A stretch of 50,041 bases of DNA, taken from an uncultured Porphyromonadaceae bacterium (GTDB lineage: Bacteria > Bacteroidota > Bacteroidia > Bacteroidales > Muribaculaceae). The notes below the pieces were generated by a model that searched no databases, was not told where the DNA came from, and saw only the letters and a list, made by a program, of their open reading frames with translations. Of this stretch, positions 24,838 through 33,111 are shown piece by piece (positions within the stretch are counted from its first letter, which is position 1; every line of letters starts with the position of its first letter). The stretch spans positions 1 to 50,041 of the forward strand of contig URMS01000020.1 of assembly GCA_900548975.1 (NCBI GenBank), written 5' to 3'. The translations under genes and the position numbers were made by a program.

Positions 24838-25125
24838 GGATATTCAACCGCTGACCGCGGTTGTGGGTTGTGTAGGGCGTATTGACCTGGGGTATGGTCG
24901 CCTTTGGCGTCCAGACCCCAGGCTGTGTGAATATTCAAGCGCTTTGCGCTTGCTGCATGCCGTAGTAATTATAAAGGGAGCAAAGCACAGTTGGAAATAT
25001 TCCGCAAAGAAGAAGCGCAAGGCGCTTCAATATTCACATAGTCTGGGGTTTGGGCGCCGAAGGCGGCCATACCCCAGGACAGTCATAAAAAAGAAAATCC
25101 AACCGCGGTCAGCGGTTGAATATCC
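24838..25125 (+). repeat. Long imperfect inverted repeat element (288 bp)
   Basis: Outer arms of 26 bases (24838-24863 and 25100-25125) are exact inverted copies. Inner arms of 66 bases (24886-24951 and 25013-25078) match at 58 positions. Of the eight differences, seven become G-U pairs if the plus strand folds and one is C-C. The loop is 24952-25012. Each arm also contains local hairpins, for example CAACCGC/GCGGTTG, CGCC/GGCG and AAGCGC/GCGCTT. The gap between the flanking genes (24678-25210) holds no convincing coding sequence. It may be a mobile-element remnant, a structured RNA or a DNA secondary-structure element. Confidence 0.85.
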
Positions 25126-25147
25126 ATGCGGATCTATACCTGAAGGC

Positions 25148-25186
25148 AAAAAAAACAAGCGTTCGCCGGAGAGACGGGAGCGCTTG
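25148..25186 (-). terminator. Terminator of the oxalate operon
   Basis: A 9-bp stem (25156-25164 with 25178-25186, one G-T pair) is followed on the minus strand by eight T's. It lies 25 bases after the AEC carrier stop. Confidence 0.8.
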
Positions 25187-25210
25187 CGGGTGTTTTATGG
25201 AACTATATCA

Positions 25211-26173
25211 TCAGAACATCTTCAGGGCGAGGTCGGTGAGCCATATCCAGAGCGGGCAGAAGCCGATGAAGAGGATTACCGAGAGCGTCAGTGAGGAGGT
25301 GCCGGTGGCTACGTAGGTGTCGTATTCGTCGGCGATGATGATGCCCGAGAAAGCCGGGGGCAGAGCAGCCGCTACGACGAGCATTTTGAGGTTGAGGGGA
25401 TCCATGTGGCAGAACAGACCCATTATCAGGATTACCAGAGGCATCATCACCATCTTGAGGATGGAACCGAGGATGGCCTGCCAGTTGATCTGAATCTTGA
25501 TAGCCGAGAGGGTGATGCCGGCCGAGAATACGGCCATCGAAGCATTGGCACCCTTGATAAGGTTGAACGAGGGGCTTGCCCAGTCGGGCCAGGGTATACC
25601 TACGAGCACCCATATTACGGCGAGGATAGGAGCCCAGGCTACAGGCTGCTCCAGGGCATGGATCACAGGCTTCCAGGCACTCTGCTTTTTGCCGGTGGGA
25701 TGCTGTTTTTCGAGCGAGGCGTTCATCAGCGACAGACCCACGGGAATGCCGACTGCATTGACCACGATGCCGACGATAGCAACCACGAGAGCTACCGACG
25801 GATTGGTGCCGAATATAGGTTCGAGCACGGCGAAGCCGAGGAAGCCGATGGTAGGCGAACCGCTGATAAGGGCCGATACGGCGGCGTCGGCGCCGGTGTT
25901 TTTCTTAAACATAAGGAAAACGAAGTAGACGATCATGAAGCAGAGCATGATGCCTATGAGGGAAACGAGCGACAGCTTGATGTCGCGTGCGAGCATTTCG
26001 CGGCTCGCCTGAGCTATGGAAACGAAAAGGGCTGCGGGAAGTGCATAGTCGAGCACTACCTTATTGAACTTCTTGGCATCCTCGCCTGTGAAGACACCCT
26101 TCTTGCCCGAGATGTACCCTGCCAGCATTACCACGATGATAGGGACGATTGCGTATAGAATGATGTGTTCCAT
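25211..26173 (-). CDS. AEC family transporter (YfdV-like), probable oxalate/formate carrier
   Basis: This 320-residue inner-membrane protein has about ten helices and the auxin-efflux-carrier pattern: VPIIVVMLAGYISGKKGVFT near 10-29, LDYALPAALFVSIAQASRE and a repeat in the second half (KMVMMPLVILIMG, LPPAFSGIIIADEYD). It is the last gene of the frc-oxc operon. E. coli has the same association of an AEC protein (YfdV) with frc and oxc homologues. Import of oxalate or export of formate is inferred from this context. Confidence 0.88.
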   Translation of the reverse strand: MEHIILYAIVPIIVVMLAGYISGKKGVFTGEDAKKFNKVVLDYALPAALFVSIAQASREMLARDIKLSLVSLIGIMLCFMIVYFVFLMFKKNTGADAAVSALISGSPTIGFLGFAVLEPIFGTNPSVALVVAIVGIVVNAVGIPVGLSLMNASLEKQHPTGKKQSAWKPVIHALEQPVAWAPILAVIWVLVGIPWPDWASPSFNLIKGANASMAVFSAGITLSAIKIQINWQAILGSILKMVMMPLVILIMGLFCHMDPLNLKMLVVAAALPPAFSGIIIADEYDTYVATGTSSLTLSVILFIGFCPLWIWLTDLALKMF

Positions 26174-26233
26174 AAATAATTGAAATTAGTTTCGTAAGTA
26201 TCGGGATGTAGTCCGGGATGCAGTCGGATTTAC

Positions 26234-26265
26234 GGGAAGTCAGGACCATGTTGTCCTGACTTCCC
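26234..26265. other. Strong hairpin between oxc and the AEC gene
   Basis: A perfect 13-bp stem (GGGAAGTCAGGAC with its complement) closes a 6-base loop. No T-run follows on either strand, so it is more likely a stability or processing element than a terminator. Confidence 0.7.
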
Positions 26266-26288
26266 TATGGCATTCAGACTGTGATGCA

Positions 26289-28025
26289 TCAGACCGTGAT
26301 GGTCTCGAGCGGAGTAGGATTGAGGTATCCGATGTGGCCCGATTCCTTGCCGGAGTCGGCACTGAGCTGTACGTCGATGAGGGCCGGAGCCTTGAGGGCG
26401 ATGGCTTCCTTGAAGGCGGCTGCGAGTTCGTCGGGGGTGCTCACATAGTATGTCTTGGCGCCGAATGCGTCGCCGAGTTTATCGTAGCGTGCGTGTATGT
26501 CGAGGGTGGTGGGGGCGGGGTCGCCGTTTTTGCCCATATTCACGCCGATACCGTTGTAGATACCGCCGTTGTTGAATATCACCACTGTCACAGGCAGTTT
26601 GAAGCGGCAGATGGTCGAGAAATCCATGCCGGAGAAGCCGAATGCGCTGTCGCCTTCGATGGCAACCACACGCTGGCCGGTGGAAACTGCGGCGCCTACG
26701 GCCGAACCCATGCCCATGCCCATGATGGCCCATGTGGCACAGTCTACGCGGCAGCGGGGCTTGGCGAAGTCGATGCAGTCGCGGGTGTCGTCGAGGGTGT
26801 TGGCGCCTTCGTTCACGAGGATGATGTCATCGTTGGCTTCGAGGATGGGTTTGATTACGCCCAGAGCTGTCCAGTGGTCCATAGGCATGACGTCGGCATT
26901 GGCGGTGAGGCGTTCTTTGAATTTGGCGTCTTTGGCGGCGCTTTCTTTCTGCAGACCGGGAACCCATGCGGGATCCATGCTCATCTTCACGTTGTCGAGA
27001 CCGGCGAGGATGGCGTCGAGCGAGCTTGCCAGATCGCCTACCACGGGAGCGGCGATGGGTCGGTTGCAGTCGATTTCCTCGGGGTCGATGTCGATCTGTA
27101 TGAATTTGGTGTCAGGGCTCCACTTGCCGTGTCCGCGCGACAGCAGCCAGTTGAGGCGTGCGCCCACGAGCATCACCACGTCGGCCTCTTCCATGATGGT
27201 GGAGCGGCACGACAGAGCGCTGAGCGGGCCGTTGTCGGGCAGTACGCCCTTGGCCATCGACATGGGGTAGTAGGGTATGCCGGTCTTGTCGACAAGAGCT
27301 TTGAGCTGATCTTCGACGCGTGCATAGGCAGCGCCTTTGCCGATGATGATGGCGGGTTTCTTTGCTGCGGCGAGCATGGCGATGGCGCGGTCGACGGCTT
27401 CCTTGGCCGGGGGCATGGCCGGGCAGAGGTCGACAGGCTGATAGAAGAGCTTGTCGGCGTCGTCGCTGTTCATGATGGCGCCCATACAGGGAGTGGTGAC
27501 GTCGAGATATACGCCGCCGGGACGGCCCGATATGGCTGCGCGGTAGGCGCGGACCACAGCGGTGGGGATGTCTTCGGGCTTATTGACGCGGTAAGCGGCT
27601 TTGACCAGGGGTTTGGCTATGTTGAGCTGGTCGAGGCCTTCGTATGTGCCCTGCTCGAGGTCGATGGGTTCGCGTACGCTCGAACCGCTGATCTGAATCA
27701 TTGGGTAGCAGTTGACAGTTGCGTTGGTGGTGGCGGTGAGGCCGTTGAGGAAGCCGAGCGACGATACTGTCAGAAGCACACCGGGCTTGCCGGTGAGGTA
27801 GCCGTGGGTGGCGGCGGCCATGCCGGCCTGCTGCTCGTGGCGGAAGCTGATAAAGCGTATGCCGCGTCCCTGGGCGATATATGCGAATTCGGTCACGGGG
27901 ATGCCTACAAGGCCGTACATCGTGTCGATGCCGACCATGCGGAGTGCGCGTACCAGAATATCCATGCCTGTTACCTGTGCGGGGTAGGACGGTTTGGCGG
28001 GAATTGTGTTATCGGTAGTAGCCAT
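26289..28025 (-). CDS. oxc: Oxalyl-CoA decarboxylase
   Basis: This 578-residue thiamine-diphosphate enzyme has the length of known oxalyl-CoA decarboxylases. FRHEQQAGMAAATHGYLTG near 61-79 has the cofactor-activating Glu, TYEGLDQLN near 128-136 has the Tyr-Glu pair typical of this enzyme, and EGDSAFGFSGMD to NNGGIYNG near 457-490 is the ThDP/Mg motif. It converts oxalyl-CoA to formyl-CoA and CO2. With frc upstream and an AEC carrier downstream, it completes a cytosolic oxalate-degradation route. A terminator-like hairpin lies between it and frc. Confidence 0.96.
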   Translation of the reverse strand: MATTDNTIPAKPSYPAQVTGMDILVRALRMVGIDTMYGLVGIPVTEFAYIAQGRGIRFISFRHEQQAGMAAATHGYLTGKPGVLLTVSSLGFLNGLTATTNATVNCYPMIQISGSSVREPIDLEQGTYEGLDQLNIAKPLVKAAYRVNKPEDIPTAVVRAYRAAISGRPGGVYLDVTTPCMGAIMNSDDADKLFYQPVDLCPAMPPAKEAVDRAIAMLAAAKKPAIIIGKGAAYARVEDQLKALVDKTGIPYYPMSMAKGVLPDNGPLSALSCRSTIMEEADVVMLVGARLNWLLSRGHGKWSPDTKFIQIDIDPEEIDCNRPIAAPVVGDLASSLDAILAGLDNVKMSMDPAWVPGLQKESAAKDAKFKERLTANADVMPMDHWTALGVIKPILEANDDIILVNEGANTLDDTRDCIDFAKPRCRVDCATWAIMGMGMGSAVGAAVSTGQRVVAIEGDSAFGFSGMDFSTICRFKLPVTVVIFNNGGIYNGIGVNMGKNGDPAPTTLDIHARYDKLGDAFGAKTYYVSTPDELAAAFKEAIALKAPALIDVQLSADSGKESGHIGYLNPTPLETITV

Positions 28026-28049
28026 TAGTTTCGAAGTTTGGAGTGATGG

Positions 28050-28109
28050 AAAAAAGTTAAGATAACAGTTCGATGCGGGTTTGCACCAGTCAAACCATTA
28101 TCTTAACTT
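28050..28109 (-). terminator. Terminator-like hairpin between frc and oxc
   Basis: A 12-bp inverted repeat (28054-28065 with 28098-28109) encloses a second stem, GGTTTG/CAAACC. On the minus strand the outer stem runs straight into T's at 28053-28050. It could attenuate oxc relative to frc. Confidence 0.7.
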
Positions 28110-28137
28110 ATGATTTCATTTCTTTATTGAAGATACT

Positions 28138-29442
28138 TTATTTGGCGGCAGGTGCCGTCTTGGGCAGGGGCGCAATTGTGCCGTTGGCCTTGAAGCGGGC
28201 GATATCGTCGGCGGTGTAGCCGATGGATTCGAGCACTTCTTCGTTGTTGCCGCCCAAAGTAGGACACGGGCCGTAGGTAGGCTGGAAGTTCGAGAGGGTG
28301 AAAGGCACGCCGACGGTTACGAATTCGCCGATGTTGCCGCCCTGGTTGATCTTGACAAGTGTATTGCCGTCGTAGAGGCTCTGGTCGTCCATTATTTCCT
28401 TGGTCGAGAGCACAGGTGCTACAGGCACGCCGCCCTTGGAGAGGAGTTCGGTGACTTCGAACTTGGTCTTGTCGATGCAGAACTGCTGTATGCGGGCGTA
28501 GATTTCCTGTTTGTGGCGGTCGCGGGCATCGGCGGTGTTGAAATCGGGGTTGGTGAGCCAGTCTTCGAAACCGAGGGCCTTGCAGGCGAGCTCGAAGTCT
28601 TTGGCGCCGCGCTGCAGTATGACGTATGCATATGCGTTGGGGTCGGTTTCCCAGCCCTTGCACTTGTAGGTCCATCCCAGAACGCCCGAACCTTCCTGGT
28701 TACCGGAGCGGGGCACGAAATCGCCGAATTTCTGGTTGGGGTACTGCGGGAACTGTGTGAGATAACCGATGCGGTCGAGAGTCAGCTGGTCGCGGGTCTT
28801 GATACGGCAGAGGTTGAGGCAGGCATTGTGCATCGACTGGTATACGTAGACGCCTTCGCCTGTTTTCTCGCGCTGCATAAGAGCTGCGAGCAGACCGATT
28901 GCCAGGTGCATGCCGGTGTTGGAGTCGCCGAGGGCAGCACCGCTCTGGGTGGGCACGTCGTTGTCGCCTTCCCACCATCCGGTGGTCGATGCGGCGCCGG
29001 CTGTTACCTGTGCCACAGGTTCGTAAGCCTTAAGGTTGGCATACTGCGAGGTTACAGGGAAGCCCTTGATGGTACCGTAGATACATCTCGGGTTGAGTTT
29101 ATGAACTACCTCCCAGCTGAAGCCGAGCTTGTCCATTGCACCGGGGTGCAGGTTTTCTACAAATATATCGCAACCCTTGATGAGTTTGGTAAGAATTTCC
29201 TTGCCGTCGGGGGTTGCTGCATCGAGAGAGAGAGATTTCTTATCGGAGTTGAGCTGCAGGAAGTAGTAGCTGGGCTCGTTGGGGTCGAACTGAAGTTCTT
29301 TACGGGTGGCGTCGCCCGAGCCGGGACGTTCGATTTTGATTACGTCGGCACCAAGCCATGCCAGAAGCTGAGTACACGAAGGACCGGACTGAACAGCAGT
29401 GAAGTCCACGATCTTGATTCCTTGAAGAGGAGCGTAGTTCAT
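28138..29442 (-). CDS. frc: Formyl-CoA:oxalate CoA-transferase
   Basis: This 434-residue class III CoA-transferase has PLQGIKIVDFTAVQSGPSCT near 5-24, WLGADVIKIERPGSGD near 29-44 and SGAALGDSNTGMHLAIG near 167-183, where D173 matches the catalytic Asp. GGNNEEVLESIGYTADDIA near the end is also typical. It moves CoA from formyl-CoA to oxalate. Length and order (frc, oxc, AEC) fit a dedicated oxalate operon. No clear TAnnTTTG box is seen upstream, so regulation may differ from housekeeping genes. Confidence 0.95.
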   Translation of the reverse strand: MNYAPLQGIKIVDFTAVQSGPSCTQLLAWLGADVIKIERPGSGDATRKELQFDPNEPSYYFLQLNSDKKSLSLDAATPDGKEILTKLIKGCDIFVENLHPGAMDKLGFSWEVVHKLNPRCIYGTIKGFPVTSQYANLKAYEPVAQVTAGAASTTGWWEGDNDVPTQSGAALGDSNTGMHLAIGLLAALMQREKTGEGVYVYQSMHNACLNLCRIKTRDQLTLDRIGYLTQFPQYPNQKFGDFVPRSGNQEGSGVLGWTYKCKGWETDPNAYAYVILQRGAKDFELACKALGFEDWLTNPDFNTADARDRHKQEIYARIQQFCIDKTKFEVTELLSKGGVPVAPVLSTKEIMDDQSLYDGNTLVKINQGGNIGEFVTVGVPFTLSNFQPTYGPCPTLGGNNEEVLESIGYTADDIARFKANGTIAPLPKTAPAAK

Positions 29443-29534
29443 ATCTTTTTGAATTTTGGGTTGCGTTATGTGAATTATCTCTTACGCACCTGTGGCGTAA
29501 TTTGAATATATAACACCCGAAATTCTGAAAAGGT

Positions 29535-30980
29535 TTATCGTCGCCGCAAATACCTGAAAGCCACTATAGCAGTGCCCGGCAGCATGAGCCCGAGGGCTAT
29601 CCACGGCCCTGCGAAGCGCACCAGCACAAATGTGGCCGCGGCCACAGCCAGGCAGAAAAACATCTGTCTCCACACTCCGCGCGAGAGGCTCAAGCCGTAT
29701 CGGCGGCGGTACACCCCATAGACTATGGCGAAGTATATGACATACCACAGCACGTAGGCCGCACCAAGGCCCGCGAAGCCCGCGAGCCGGAAGAGCACTA
29801 TGCTCAGAATGATATAGACGGCGGCGCTTGCGCACTCGGTGACAAGGAAGAGCCGTCCGTGGCCGCGGGCAATCATGCAGTAGGCCATACACCACGACGG
29901 CGCCTTGAATATCATGGCCACGATGCCTATTTCCACAAATGGCTCTGCCGCCGAGAAGCCTGCGGAGTAGAGAAGGCCGATAATCAGCCCGCTGCAGCAT
30001 ATCACCACAACCGTCACGGGGCACATCACCATCAGAGCCATGGATGCTTCGTGGCTCACTACGGTGCGGGTGCGCATGGCCGAGGAAGCCACTTTCGACA
30101 GCCGCGGGTAGAATTCCATCGCTATGGCCGTGAAGATGATGCCCACATAGTTGGTGAGAAGGGTGGAGCCGGCATTGAACACGCCTACGGTGCTTTCGTC
30201 GTAGCAGCGGTTGAGAAATACCATGAATATATATGTGGCGGCCATGCCGGCGAAGGTGCTCACGGTGAGATATGTGCCCAGGCGCAGCATATCGCGGCCC
30301 CGGCGGAGCGCCTGCGCCACTGTCGGCGATTTTGCCGGGCCGGTGCGTACGCCGCATACCAGTGCCGACACGCATGAGGCCAGAGCGAATACTATCAGCA
30401 CGGGCACTATGGCGTCGGTGCGGAAGAAATAGTAGAGCGGTATGGCCACGGCAGTACCGGCGACGGCGCCCCACAGGGTGCTCGCCGCCAGACGCTTCAG
30501 CCGCTCGAATCCCTGCATGATGGCGCCTTCGGTGGCCGTGACGGCCGCCAGTGCGGGCACGGCGCCCAGGGCTATGAAAGCCGCCGTGTGGCTGTAGTCG
30601 CCGAAGGTGATCCGGCTGAGCAATGGCGACAGCAGGATGGTGACGATGGCACCTCCCGCACCTATGGTGAGGCCCAGACGGCGTACAAGTGCCGATATGC
30701 TGCGGCGGTCTTCGTCGCAGCAGCAGCGCGAGATATCACGGACGGCGCTCTGGCCGATGTTGAACTGTGTGGCTGTGGTGAGCAGCTGCATGGCCCATGC
30801 GTAGAGGCTGAGAAGACCGACGCCTGCCGGGCCGATCCACAGTGCCACGAGCTTGGTGCGCAGTATGGCCACAAGCACGTTCACCGACTGCACGCCGGTG
30901 AACAGGCTCAGGGCCTTGAGCACGCGCCGGGTGGTGGCGGGCAGGGGCCGTCGGCCCGGTGTCAGCGGAGTCGGAGCCAT
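29535..30980 (-). CDS. Polysaccharide flippase (Wzx/O-antigen translocase type)
   Basis: This 481-residue inner-membrane protein has 12-14 hydrophobic segments and the Wzx/MOP pattern: LVALWIGPAGVGLLSLYAWA near 48-67, QFNIGQSAVRDISR and NAGSTLLTNYVGIIFTAIAM. Such proteins flip lipid-linked oligosaccharides across the inner membrane. I chose the ATG at 30980, which gives a normal family length and overlaps the end of the EnvC-like gene by 19 bases. It is the last gene of the dut-TPR-DUF4292-EnvC set, and no glycosyltransferases accompany it. Confidence 0.88.
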   Translation of the reverse strand: MAPTPLTPGRRPLPATTRRVLKALSLFTGVQSVNVLVAILRTKLVALWIGPAGVGLLSLYAWAMQLLTTATQFNIGQSAVRDISRCCCDEDRRSISALVRRLGLTIGAGGAIVTILLSPLLSRITFGDYSHTAAFIALGAVPALAAVTATEGAIMQGFERLKRLAASTLWGAVAGTAVAIPLYYFFRTDAIVPVLIVFALASCVSALVCGVRTGPAKSPTVAQALRRGRDMLRLGTYLTVSTFAGMAATYIFMVFLNRCYDESTVGVFNAGSTLLTNYVGIIFTAIAMEFYPRLSKVASSAMRTRTVVSHEASMALMVMCPVTVVVICCSGLIIGLLYSAGFSAAEPFVEIGIVAMIFKAPSWCMAYCMIARGHGRLFLVTECASAAVYIILSIVLFRLAGFAGLGAAYVLWYVIYFAIVYGVYRRRYGLSLSRGVWRQMFFCLAVAAATFVLVRFAGPWIALGLMLPGTAIVAFRYLRRR

Positions 30981-32221
30981 TGGGCCGGATCGAGTTTTTC
31001 TTTTTCGTGACGCACTTCGAAGTGCAGACGCGTGCGGTCGCCGTCGGCACGGTCCACATACACAGTGCCAAGGCGGTCGCCGGCGGCAACCTGCTGCCCT
31101 TTCTTCACCGCAAGGTCGGCGAGACCGGCGTAGACGGTAAGATATTCGCCGTGACGCACCAGTACCACGTTGTGGTAGCCTTCCATCACTATTATCATCG
31201 AGACGGTGCCTTCGTGCACGGCGCGGGCCGATGCGCCGGCGGCAGTCTCGAGGTCGATGCCGTTGTTCTGCATCTTTACTTTGGAATATTCGGCATGCGT
31301 CTGCAGCCCGAAGGGCACCGCTACGGTGGCGGCATGGTCGAGAGGCATGGGCAGCCGTCCTTTCATGGATGCGAACGGTGTGCCGGGCTCTACGGGAGTG
31401 ACGGGTGTCGGTTTGCCCGGCGCCGGTTTGTCCGGTTTGCTGTCGGGCTTGGGTTTCAGGCTCTCGCGCTTGCGGCGTTCTTCCTCGGCGGCACGCCGTG
31501 CTTCCTCCTCGATGAGGCGGTTGAGCTCGCGGTCGAGGCGTTCGGCCTGGCGGCGCTGCTCGGCGAGCACTTTTTCGAGATTGCGGCTCTGTCGTTTGAG
31601 CGATGCGACCACGGCTTTTGCCTCGCGTGTGTTCTGCTCCAGCAGCAGGCGTTCGCCGGTGAGGTCGTCGAGACCGGCCTTGAGGACGGCACGGGCCGAG
31701 TCGAGGCGCGCCCGGCGGTTTTCGAGCACGCGTATACCGCGTGCGAGCGATGTGGCCGAGCTGTCCTGCCATCGGGCCAGGTCGCGGAGATACGATGCGC
31801 GGCGCATGGCCTGGCGGAACGATTCCGACGAGAAAAGAAATGCCGTGGCCGACCCGGCTGTCTGACGCTGTCGGCGTGCGGCGCGCAGAGCGGCGGCGCG
31901 GGAGCGGCGGAGGCGTTCGACTTTTTCGCCGGCCTTTTTTACGCTGTCGGTGAGGGCGCCGGTGATGCGGTGCAGAGAGTCGTTGCGTGTGCGCAGGGCT
32001 ATGATGCGTCGGTCGTTGCTGCGTATATCGCCCTGAAGCGAAGTGAGGCGGTTGAGCTCGCGGCGGGTATCGTCGATATTGGCGTTGAGCTGAGTGCGGG
32101 TGTTTTTGATCTTGCGTTCCGTAGCCTGGCGTTCGCGCCTGATGTCATTGGCCGTCCGGCGCCCGGAGGCGCAAGGCAGCAGAACAACTAAAGCGAAAAA
32201 TATGATAATGATACGGCGCAT
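30962..32221 (-). CDS. EnvC-like murein hydrolase activator (degenerate M23 domain)
   Basis: This 419-residue protein has a signal peptide, a long charged coiled coil near 25-250, a Lys/Pro-rich linker near 252-280 and a C-terminal LytM domain. In the LytM part the usual zinc ligands are missing: NNGIDL replaces HxGxD and the HxH site reads RLHFEVRH. This suggests an activator of amidases, like EnvC, rather than an active endopeptidase. It lies 11 bases after DUF4292 and overlaps the flippase start. Confidence 0.88.
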   Translation of the reverse strand: MRRIIIIFFALVVLLPCASGRRTANDIRRERQATERKIKNTRTQLNANIDDTRRELNRLTSLQGDIRSNDRRIIALRTRNDSLHRITGALTDSVKKAGEKVERLRRSRAAALRAARRQRQTAGSATAFLFSSESFRQAMRRASYLRDLARWQDSSATSLARGIRVLENRRARLDSARAVLKAGLDDLTGERLLLEQNTREAKAVVASLKRQSRNLEKVLAEQRRQAERLDRELNRLIEEEARRAAEEERRKRESLKPKPDSKPDKPAPGKPTPVTPVEPGTPFASMKGRLPMPLDHAATVAVPFGLQTHAEYSKVKMQNNGIDLETAAGASARAVHEGTVSMIIVMEGYHNVVLVRHGEYLTVYAGLADLAVKKGQQVAAGDRLGTVYVDRADGDRTRLHFEVRHEKEKLDPAQWLRLR

Positions 32222-32232
32222 CGGGCAGGCTG

Positions 32233-33108
32233 TCAGAGTTTTTTAAGCATTTCCAGCAGTCCGGCGGTGGTAATGCGCCGGTAGTTCGACGGCACTTTCG
32301 GCACGGCCGGTGCTATTCCTTTGTTCCACTCGGCGCGGTTGAGGCTCCATGTTATATCGAGCCGGAGGGAATGCTTGCTCATTGTGGCGGCCAGACTCAC
32401 CTGCGAGGCTGCCATGCCGGCCTCTGTGTCGGTCTGCGATGCGAACCGGGCGCTAAGTGGTTTCATCGAAGCCGGCGACACTATCAGCGATTCCACTATG
32501 GATGTCAGGACATCGGCAGTCTGCGAGGTGCGGCCTTCGAAATGCCATGTAACTTTCGAGGGCGTTTTTTTCGGTGTGAGAATCCATGTGTCGGAGCCGT
32601 CGCCGTCGCTGATGCTGAAATCGCGGGCTTCTTTTACGGTCACTGTGCCTTTGCCGGGCACGAACACCTGGCCCAGGAGGAGGCTCTGGATGTCGTCGAG
32701 CGAGAATCCGAAGCTGCGGCGGAAGAAATCGAGCGATTCCACATAAGCCAGTTTCTGCATTTTCGACAATACATATATTGAATCGGTATCGACATAGACC
32801 GCTCCGAGCTCCATGCCAAGGAAACGCAGCGACATATACACCGATTTGCCGTGCACCATAGCCGCTTTTCCGCTTATGCCCAGGTTTTTCGGCTCTTTCA
32901 GCTCGACGCGTACGGGCATCGAGACGTCTGTCCAGGGCTTGTACGATGCGGCCAGCGAACTGAAGGCATTGTCGGGGCGGTCGGAGTCGCTTACAGGTTC
33001 GTAAGGCGCGGAGGGTACGTTTTTCTTGGTGCCGCATGATGCCATAAGCACAATACAGCACACTGCCGCGGCTATGGCGGCTATTTTGGAAACCGAAATT
33101 TTCATCAT
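32233..33108 (-). CDS. DUF4292 lipoprotein
   Basis: This 291-residue lipoprotein has a signal ending VLMASC (Cys25). The mature part matches DUF4292 with VRVELKEPKNLGISGKAAM, MSLRFLGMELGAVYVDTDSI and FFRRSFGFSLDDIQSLLLGQ. The fold resembles outer-membrane lipoprotein carriers such as LolB, but its role is unproven. It starts 3 bases after the TPR stop, in the conserved Bacteroidota order dut-TPR-DUF4292-EnvC. Confidence 0.85.
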   Translation of the reverse strand: MMKISVSKIAAIAAAVCCIVLMASCGTKKNVPSAPYEPVSDSDRPDNAFSSLAASYKPWTDVSMPVRVELKEPKNLGISGKAAMVHGKSVYMSLRFLGMELGAVYVDTDSIYVLSKMQKLAYVESLDFFRRSFGFSLDDIQSLLLGQVFVPGKGTVTVKEARDFSISDGDGSDTWILTPKKTPSKVTWHFEGRTSQTADVLTSIVESLIVSPASMKPLSARFASQTDTEAGMAASQVSLAATMSKHSLRLDITWSLNRAEWNKGIAPAVPKVPSNYRRITTAGLLEMLKKL

Positions 33109-33111
33109 TGT

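Noticed and set aside
24815..25294. A 159-codon plus-strand frame
   Set aside because: It lies inside the long inverted repeat and reads as basic low-complexity sequence; the repeat explains it.
26334..28028. A 564-codon open frame on the plus strand across oxc
   Set aside because: It is antisense to oxc, which has all its catalytic motifs; the frame has no recognisable domain.
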